Assembly: GCF_003130795.1 (NCBI RefSeq)
Contig: NZ_CP029352.1
Coordinates: 62,001-126,000, forward strand
DNA from: Azospirillum thermophilum
GTDB taxonomy: Bacteria; Pseudomonadota; Alphaproteobacteria; Azospirillales; Azospirillaceae
Direction: 5' to 3'
DNA length: 64,000 nucleotides
A program made the position numbers and the translations under genes. Numbering within the stretch: position 1 is the stretch's first letter; each line of letters starts with the position of its first letter. The notes beneath the pieces are model-generated. The model was given only the letters and a program-made list of their open reading frames with translations, was not told the DNA's origin and made no database searches. This document shows, in pieces, positions 59,506 through 64,000 of this stretch.

Positions 59506-60594
59506 CTACCAGCGCACCGTCCTCAGCGACGCCACGCCCTGGTCGGGGCAGCCTTCGATCTGGATGCCGCCCAGCTTCTCCAGCGTGTCGGTGCTGTAGA
59601 CGCCGACGTCGCAGGTGGTGCCGCCGACATAGACCTCCTTGCCGTCGCCGGAGATGTTGATGGCGTAGTAGGTGTGCGGCAGGTCGATCCGCTTCACCAG
59701 CTTGCCCGCCGTGGCGTCGATCTTGGACAGCTGGGTGTAGACCGAGAAGACCTCCCCCTTCTTCTGCGGGTTGACGACGGAGGAGAAGATCACGGCGCTG
59801 GTGTCCTCGAAGTCCTTCATCGCCACCTTGCCCGACGCCAGATCCAGCGTCAGCATGCCGGTCCTGGCGGCGCTGGGATCGGTCGGCGGCAGGTCCTTGC
59901 GCGAGGTGAAGTAGGGGGTGGAGAAGACCGCCGCCTGCTCGAACTGCGGCCAGACGTCGAGGATGTCCGGCGGGTTGTAGTTCTTGCGCGTCCAGTTCAG
60001 CACCTTGTGCGTCTGGCGGACGGCGCCTGTCTTGGGGTCCATGGCGTAGAGGTCCCAGCCCAGCGCCCACAGCGTGCCGCCGTCGCGGGAGAAGGCGAGC
60101 ACGGCGATGCGGCGCGGCGCCTTCATCGTGCGCACCGGCTTGGCGCCCACGCCGTCGGCGGTTCTGAAGACGGCGATGCGCGTGTCCTCCACCTTGTACT
60201 CGCCGGGCAGGATGCGCACCGGCGACTGGAAGACGAACAGCTCCTTGCCGTCGGGGCTGACGTCCATGGCGAACATCGCCTTCACCCGGTGGTCCGGGGT
60301 GGAGAAGTCGGCGCGGAACACCTGCTCCCCGGTCTGCAGGTCGATGCCGGAGACGCTGTTCAGGTGGTTGGTGACGACGTAGGCGACCTTGCCGTCCGGC
60401 GAGGGCACGATGGTGCCGGGGGCGATGCCGCCGCCGGGGATCTCGTGGATCTTCGTCACCTGCCGGGCGGCGGCGTCGATCACCACCAGCTTGTTCGGCT
60501 TGGCGCCGGTGACCAGATACTCCTTCGCGGAGACGGCGGGTGCCGCCGCAAGCAGCAGGGCGGCCAGCAGGGCGGCCAGAATGCGTGTGGTCAT
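59506..60594 (-). CDS. qhpB: Quinohemoprotein amine dehydrogenase beta subunit QhpB
   Basis: The 362-residue precursor has a Sec signal peptide (MTTRILAALLAALLLAAAPA, cleaved after VSA) and then beta-propeller blades with repeats such as GTIVPSPDGKVAYVVTN and AMDVSPDGKELFVF. It ends with a Cys-containing segment IQIEGCPDQGVASLRTVRW. This is the propeller subunit that holds the gamma subunit. GGGAG lies 10 bases before the ATG. It follows qhpC by 23 bp. Confidence 0.94.
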   Translation of the reverse strand: MTTRILAALLAALLLAAAPAVSAKEYLVTGAKPNKLVVIDAAARQVTKIHEIPGGGIAPGTIVPSPDGKVAYVVTNHLNSVSGIDLQTGEQVFRADFSTPDHRVKAMFAMDVSPDGKELFVFQSPVRILPGEYKVEDTRIAVFRTADGVGAKPVRTMKAPRRIAVLAFSRDGGTLWALGWDLYAMDPKTGAVRQTHKVLNWTRKNYNPPDILDVWPQFEQAAVFSTPYFTSRKDLPPTDPSAARTGMLTLDLASGKVAMKDFEDTSAVIFSSVVNPQKKGEVFSVYTQLSKIDATAGKLVKRIDLPHTYYAINISGDGKEVYVGGTTCDVGVYSTDTLEKLGGIQIEGCPDQGVASLRTVRW

Positions 60595-60617
60595 GGTATG
60601 GGCTCCCTTGTCCCCGC

Positions 60618-60938
60618 TCACTTCTTCGGGAAGACCGACTGCAGCTCCCGCCAGTCGTTCTGGGCGGAGGGCGCCTTGGCGTTCCAGTCCGGATAGGTGT
60701 TGATGGTGTCGGGCACCTGGGCCGGCCACCAGCAGGGGTCGGAGCAGCCGTAGAGGTCCGCCTCCATCGGCGCGCAGAGGGCGGCGACGCTGCCGAAGGG
60801 ATCGACCTCCCAGCCGGGGTCGAGGGTGGAGGCGCAGCCGACCACCACCTGCATCGCCACCACCTCTTCCATCCGGCCGTCCTCGACCGCCTGGTCGACC
60901 AGCGAGGCCTTCCTGTTCAAGGGCTTCAGATGCTTCAT
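60618..60938 (-). CDS. qhpC: Quinohemoprotein amine dehydrogenase gamma subunit QhpC (CTQ-bearing)
   Basis: The 106-residue precursor supplies the cysteine tryptophylquinone cofactor. All known crosslinking residues can be matched: Cys35-Glu44, Cys55-Asp61 and Cys69-Asp77 for the three thioether bridges, and Cys65-Trp71 for the quinone. In mature numbering these are 7-16, 27-33, 41-49 and 37-43, which implies a 28-residue leader ending ...EEVVA before MQVVVGC. The leader has no Sec features, consistent with export by QhpF and cleavage by QhpE. The ATG overlaps the qhpD stop (ATGA). Confidence 0.96.
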   Translation of the reverse strand: MKHLKPLNRKASLVDQAVEDGRMEEVVAMQVVVGCASTLDPGWEVDPFGSVAALCAPMEADLYGCSDPCWWPAQVPDTINTYPDWNAKAPSAQNDWRELQSVFPKK

Positions 60939-62365
60939 TTCTTCCCCCTCCGCGGTGCGACGTGCCGCTCGATGAAGGTCGGGTTGGCGACGGTGATCTC
61001 GGCGTAGGCGCGGATGCCGAAGTCGATCCAATCCCGCATCAGGTTGCAGTAGTGGTAGGTGGGATGCGCCGGGTCGGAATAGCGGGCGTAGGATTCGTGA
61101 TAGCAGCCGCCGGCGCACAGCTTGCGGATCCAGCAGGTCTCGCAGCCCGTCCCCGTCCGGTTCGCCATGCCCTCCAGGAAGGCGGCGAGGCTTTCCCGGG
61201 CGATGCCGTCGCCGACATTGCCGTAGGTCGGCTGGGTCGATCCGGTGAAGCGGTGGCAGAGATGCAGGTCGCCCTGGCGGTCCACCGCCAGCATGCCGAG
61301 CCCGGCGCCGCAGGGCAGCGACTTGGTGGTGCCCTCCGACAGGTCGGTCATGAGCTGGTGCATGTTGGAGAAGCCGATGTTCTCCCCGCGCTTCGCGGCC
61401 TCGACATACTCGCGGCCCAACGCCTTCATGTTGGCGAAGACCTCGGCCAGCTCGTCGCCCGACAGGTTGAAGGCGGTCATGCCGCCGGAGGTCACCGGCG
61501 AGAAGCCCACCTCGAAGAAGCCGATCTCGTCCTTCAGGTGATGATGGATCGCCTGCACGTCGGTCACCCCGGCGGTCAGCGTCACCCGCGCCCCGACCGG
61601 CCGCGACCGGTAGCGCGAGAGCAGCATCCGCGCCTTGGCCGACACGATGTCGTAGCTGCCCTTGCCGCCGACCGTCCGGCGGTTGCGGTCGTGCAGCGGC
61701 TTCGGCCCGTCCATGCTGACGGTGATGCCGAAGCGGTGGGCGTCGAGCCAGTCCACCACCTCCTCGGTCAGCAGCACGGCGTTGGTGGTCAGCGAGAAGT
61801 CGATGCGCTGGCCGGTCTCCCGCCCGCGGGCCCCGGCATACTCCACCACCCGGCGGATCAGCGGCAGGTTGGTCAGCGGCTCGCCGCCGAAGAAGACGAC
61901 GTTGACGCTGTCGCGGCCCTTCGCCTCCTGCAGCAGCAGGTCGACGCTGCGCGCCGCGGTGTCGAAGTCCATCCGTTCCCCCTTGGCGGGGGTGGTGAGA
62001 TCCTCCTTGTAGCAGTAGGTGCAGCTCAGGTTGCAGCCGGTGTTGACGTTGAGCACGACGGTGCTGAGCGGGAATTCCCGGATCTCGATGGGGGCCGCGG
62101 CCGGTCGGGCCATGCCGTCGTCGATGACGCGCAGCGTGATCAGCTCGCGCAGGGTCTCCACCACCTGGGCCGGCTCGGCGATGCCGTCGAAGCGGCGGCG
62201 GATGTCGTCCTCCCCCACCCGCTCCAGCTCGGCGAACAGGTCGTAGAGGTGGGTGCCGACCTCGTCCAGCTCGAACAGGCCGCTGGTCGGGACATGGAAC
62301 AGCAGGCGCCGGTCGCCGACCGTCATGGCGCGGACGTCGTTGCGCGCCAGTTGAAGGGTAGTCAT
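60935..62365 (-). CDS. qhpD: Radical SAM peptide crosslinking enzyme QhpD
   Basis: QhpD forms the Cys-to-Asp/Glu thioether bonds in QhpC. The 476-residue protein has an N-terminal RiPP-recognition-like region ([20 protein letters not shown]), the radical SAM motif CNLSCTYC (Cys111, Cys115, Cys118), [15 protein letters not shown], and a SPASM-type C-terminus with further cysteines in [25 protein letters not shown] and YHYCNLM for auxiliary Fe-S clusters. It is 19 bp downstream of qhpA. Confidence 0.95.
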   Translation of the reverse strand: MTTLQLARNDVRAMTVGDRRLLFHVPTSGLFELDEVGTHLYDLFAELERVGEDDIRRRFDGIAEPAQVVETLRELITLRVIDDGMARPAAAPIEIREFPLSTVVLNVNTGCNLSCTYCYKEDLTTPAKGERMDFDTAARSVDLLLQEAKGRDSVNVVFFGGEPLTNLPLIRRVVEYAGARGRETGQRIDFSLTTNAVLLTEEVVDWLDAHRFGITVSMDGPKPLHDRNRRTVGGKGSYDIVSAKARMLLSRYRSRPVGARVTLTAGVTDVQAIHHHLKDEIGFFEVGFSPVTSGGMTAFNLSGDELAEVFANMKALGREYVEAAKRGENIGFSNMHQLMTDLSEGTTKSLPCGAGLGMLAVDRQGDLHLCHRFTGSTQPTYGNVGDGIARESLAAFLEGMANRTGTGCETCWIRKLCAGGCYHESYARYSDPAHPTYHYCNLMRDWIDFGIRAYAEITVANPTFIERHVAPRRGKK

Positions 62366-62384
62366 GGGCTCGTCTCCCCTGGGG

Positions 62385-63989
62385 TCAGCGGATGGGCGGA
62401 TCGTTCCAGCGCTGCACGGTGCTGATCAGCCGGCCGGAGCCGCTGACGCCGTGCTCGCCGTCCCTGACCGTCGCCACCACCTTCAGGTCGCCGATGTTGT
62501 TGGTGCCGAAGACGCGCTGCGGGTTGGGGCCGGCGGCGGCGGGCTGGAACAGGCCGGACGGGCCGATACCGCCGGAGAACTTCACGTCCTCCATCTGCTT
62601 CGCGGCCTCGTTGTAGGGCTCCAGGCTCCAGTCGGCGGGCAGCGGGCCGACGCGCACGTCGTCCCTGGTGCCGGGCTTGCCGTCCTTGCCGTTGAGGTAG
62701 CCGACCGCCTCGAACTGGGCCGTCACCGGTGCCGTGGTGCCGCCGTTTCCGCCGACGCGGGCGATGGTGTAGGGCGGTTCGACCTGGACGCTGTCGATCT
62801 TCGCATAGACCGTGAAGCCGTCGCCCCTGGCCTTGCCGACCGTCACCTTGCGGGCGCCGGGGGCCGCGCCGGCGGCGGCGGTCGCCTCGACCACCACGGC
62901 GCCGGGCGCCTGGGAGACGACCTTCGCCGTCACGCCGGGGCCGAAGTCGGCCGTGCCGCCGTCGAGCCCGGTGCCCCAGACGGTGATGCGCGCGGTGGTG
63001 CCGGCCTTCAGGGATTCCTGGCTGTAGCCGAGGATGGCCGGGGCGCCGGCCTCCGCCTTCACGGCGGTGAAGCTGGCGCCGATCTCGTCATGGTCGGCGA
63101 GGAACCAGCGGCCGGTCATCCGGCGGCCGTCCTTGGAGGCGGCGAAGACCTCCCGCACCTCCTGGCCGCCGAGCGTCGTCGAGCCGCGCCACTCGTAACC
63201 GGTATAGACGACCGAGCGGCCCTTGCCCGACAGCGGCTTGCCGGCGGCGTCCGTCAGGTCGTAGGCGACGCTGTAGCCGTCGCCGTCCCGCGTGACGGTG
63301 GCGGTGCCGCCATAGCTGCCCAGGCCCGGCCGGTGGCCGCTGACCGTCCAGGTGCCGGCGAGCTCGGGCTTCGGCGCCTTCGCCCAGGCGGTCCATTCCT
63401 TGGTCTGGAAGGGGAACTTGCTGCCCAGCAGCGTCGGCGTCCGGGTGGAGACGATCTCCCACCATTTGCGGTCGCGGCCCAGCGCCTGATACTCCGCGGT
63501 CGGCCACTGGCCGAGGTGGAAGTGGGCGAGGCGGCGCCATTCGTCGGCGTCGCGCCGCTGCAGCCCGACGCGCGCGATGGAATGGCAGCGGCCGCAGGTG
63601 ACCGACAGGTCGCCTTCGGCGATCGGCGTCTCCACCACCGAAGGCTGGCGTTCCAGGATGTAGCGGAAGGGGGCGGCCTCCTCCGGCGCCAGCCCCTGGC
63701 GGTCGGACAGGTAGGCGACCAGCTTGCGGCTTTCCTCCGGCGTCAGGTTCGCCCCGTGGATCTGGTTCATCCGGAACAGCGTCATCGTCCAGCCTTCCGG
63801 CGTCTTGCGGACGTGGTCGATGCGGTTGAGCGTTCCGTCGGCCTGCCGTTCATGGCAGGTGGTGCAGCGCTCCTTGATGATCGCCTGGGCCGCCGCTGCC
63901 CCCGGCGGTTCGGCGGCGGCGGCCCCGCCCTGGACCGCCAGCACCGCGGCCAGCGTCAGGCCGCCGGCCAACCCTGTCTTCAGTCCCAT
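62385..63989 (-). CDS. qhpA: Quinohemoprotein amine dehydrogenase alpha subunit QhpA (diheme cytochrome c)
   Basis: The 534-residue precursor has a Sec signal peptide (MGLKTGLAGGLTLAAVLAVQ, cleaved near AAAEPP) and two c-type heme sites, CTTCH at residues 42-46 and CGRCH at 132-136. The rest consists of beta-sandwich domains (GTWTVSGHRPGLG, ARITVWGTGLDGG) as in the known structure. Electrons from the CTQ pass through these hemes to periplasmic acceptors. The ATG is 11 bases from the window edge, so the promoter and any qhpR or qhpG gene upstream are not visible. Confidence 0.95.
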   Translation of the reverse strand: MGLKTGLAGGLTLAAVLAVQGGAAAAEPPGAAAAQAIIKERCTTCHERQADGTLNRIDHVRKTPEGWTMTLFRMNQIHGANLTPEESRKLVAYLSDRQGLAPEEAAPFRYILERQPSVVETPIAEGDLSVTCGRCHSIARVGLQRRDADEWRRLAHFHLGQWPTAEYQALGRDRKWWEIVSTRTPTLLGSKFPFQTKEWTAWAKAPKPELAGTWTVSGHRPGLGSYGGTATVTRDGDGYSVAYDLTDAAGKPLSGKGRSVVYTGYEWRGSTTLGGQEVREVFAASKDGRRMTGRWFLADHDEIGASFTAVKAEAGAPAILGYSQESLKAGTTARITVWGTGLDGGTADFGPGVTAKVVSQAPGAVVVEATAAAGAAPGARKVTVGKARGDGFTVYAKIDSVQVEPPYTIARVGGNGGTTAPVTAQFEAVGYLNGKDGKPGTRDDVRVGPLPADWSLEPYNEAAKQMEDVKFSGGIGPSGLFQPAAAGPNPQRVFGTNNIGDLKVVATVRDGEHGVSGSGRLISTVQRWNDPPIR

Positions 63990-64000
63990 ATGGTTGTTCT

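Overview
The window is very GC-rich, densely packed and full of ATGA/GTGA overlaps. Gene content (aerobic cobalamin synthesis with CobN/CobG and a bluB, two Liv-type amino-acid/acid ABC transporters, a treZ-malQ/treY pair, a quinohemoprotein amine dehydrogenase cluster, a CtrA-type box) points to an alphaproteobacterium of the Azospirillum/Rhodospirillales type. No rRNA, tRNA, IS element, prophage or CRISPR array was seen; this looks like chromosomal or chromid sequence.

Layout. 1-6.2 kb: trehalose/maltodextrin genes, a treZ-malQ fusion (5' end cut by the window) followed by treY, whose last residues are out of frame. 6.2-11.5 kb: small proteins, a response regulator, and a TauD-like dioxygenase plus MFS transporter divergent from a LysR regulator. 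11.5-21.2 kb: one long minus-strand catabolic operon (acyl-CoA dehydrogenase, AMP-forming acid:CoA ligase, Liv-type binding protein, livH-M-G-F, PaaI-like thioesterase, enoyl-CoA hydratase, nitronate monooxygenase-like flavoprotein) that appears to import an organic acid, activate it to a CoA ester and degrade it. 21.5-22.2 kb: a YfcG-type glutathione S-transferase. 22.2-28.8 kb: a second minus-strand Liv transporter (livG-livF-binding protein-livH-livM) ending in a sigma-54 enhancer-binding regulator, with a good -24/-12 promoter and a candidate upstream activator dyad at the head of the operon. 29.0-45.5 kb: cobalamin island headed by a cobalamin riboswitch (cbtB-cbtA-cobW-cobN-cobG-cobH-cobI-cobJ, cobK reversed, cobL-cobE-cobM, cbiD reversed, cobA-cobB-bluB). 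45.5-51.5 kb: an unusually AT-rich, palindrome-rich intergenic region, a GGDEF-EAL protein, a small conserved-looking protein under a CtrA-like box, and polA. 51.5-57 kb: a HipA-like kinase with an XRE-type partner, class II fructose-bisphosphate aldolase and an acyl-CoA synthetase. 57-64 kb: the qhp cluster (qhpA-D-C-B-F-E) for quinohemoprotein amine dehydrogenase, with every crosslinking residue of the gamma subunit recognisable.

How it works together. The cobalamin genes cover cobalt uptake, corrin-ring methylation/contraction, cobalt insertion and lower-ligand synthesis, all under B12 feedback from one riboswitch. cbiD stands where an aerobic pathway would normally use cobF. The qhp cluster encodes enzyme subunits plus the radical SAM crosslinker, the exporter and the leader protease; the flavin monooxygenase qhpG is not in the window. 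Three genes (treY, cobB and the XRE partner of hipA) each carry an apparent one-base deletion in a G/C run; the common direction suggests either base-calling undercounts or recent decay.
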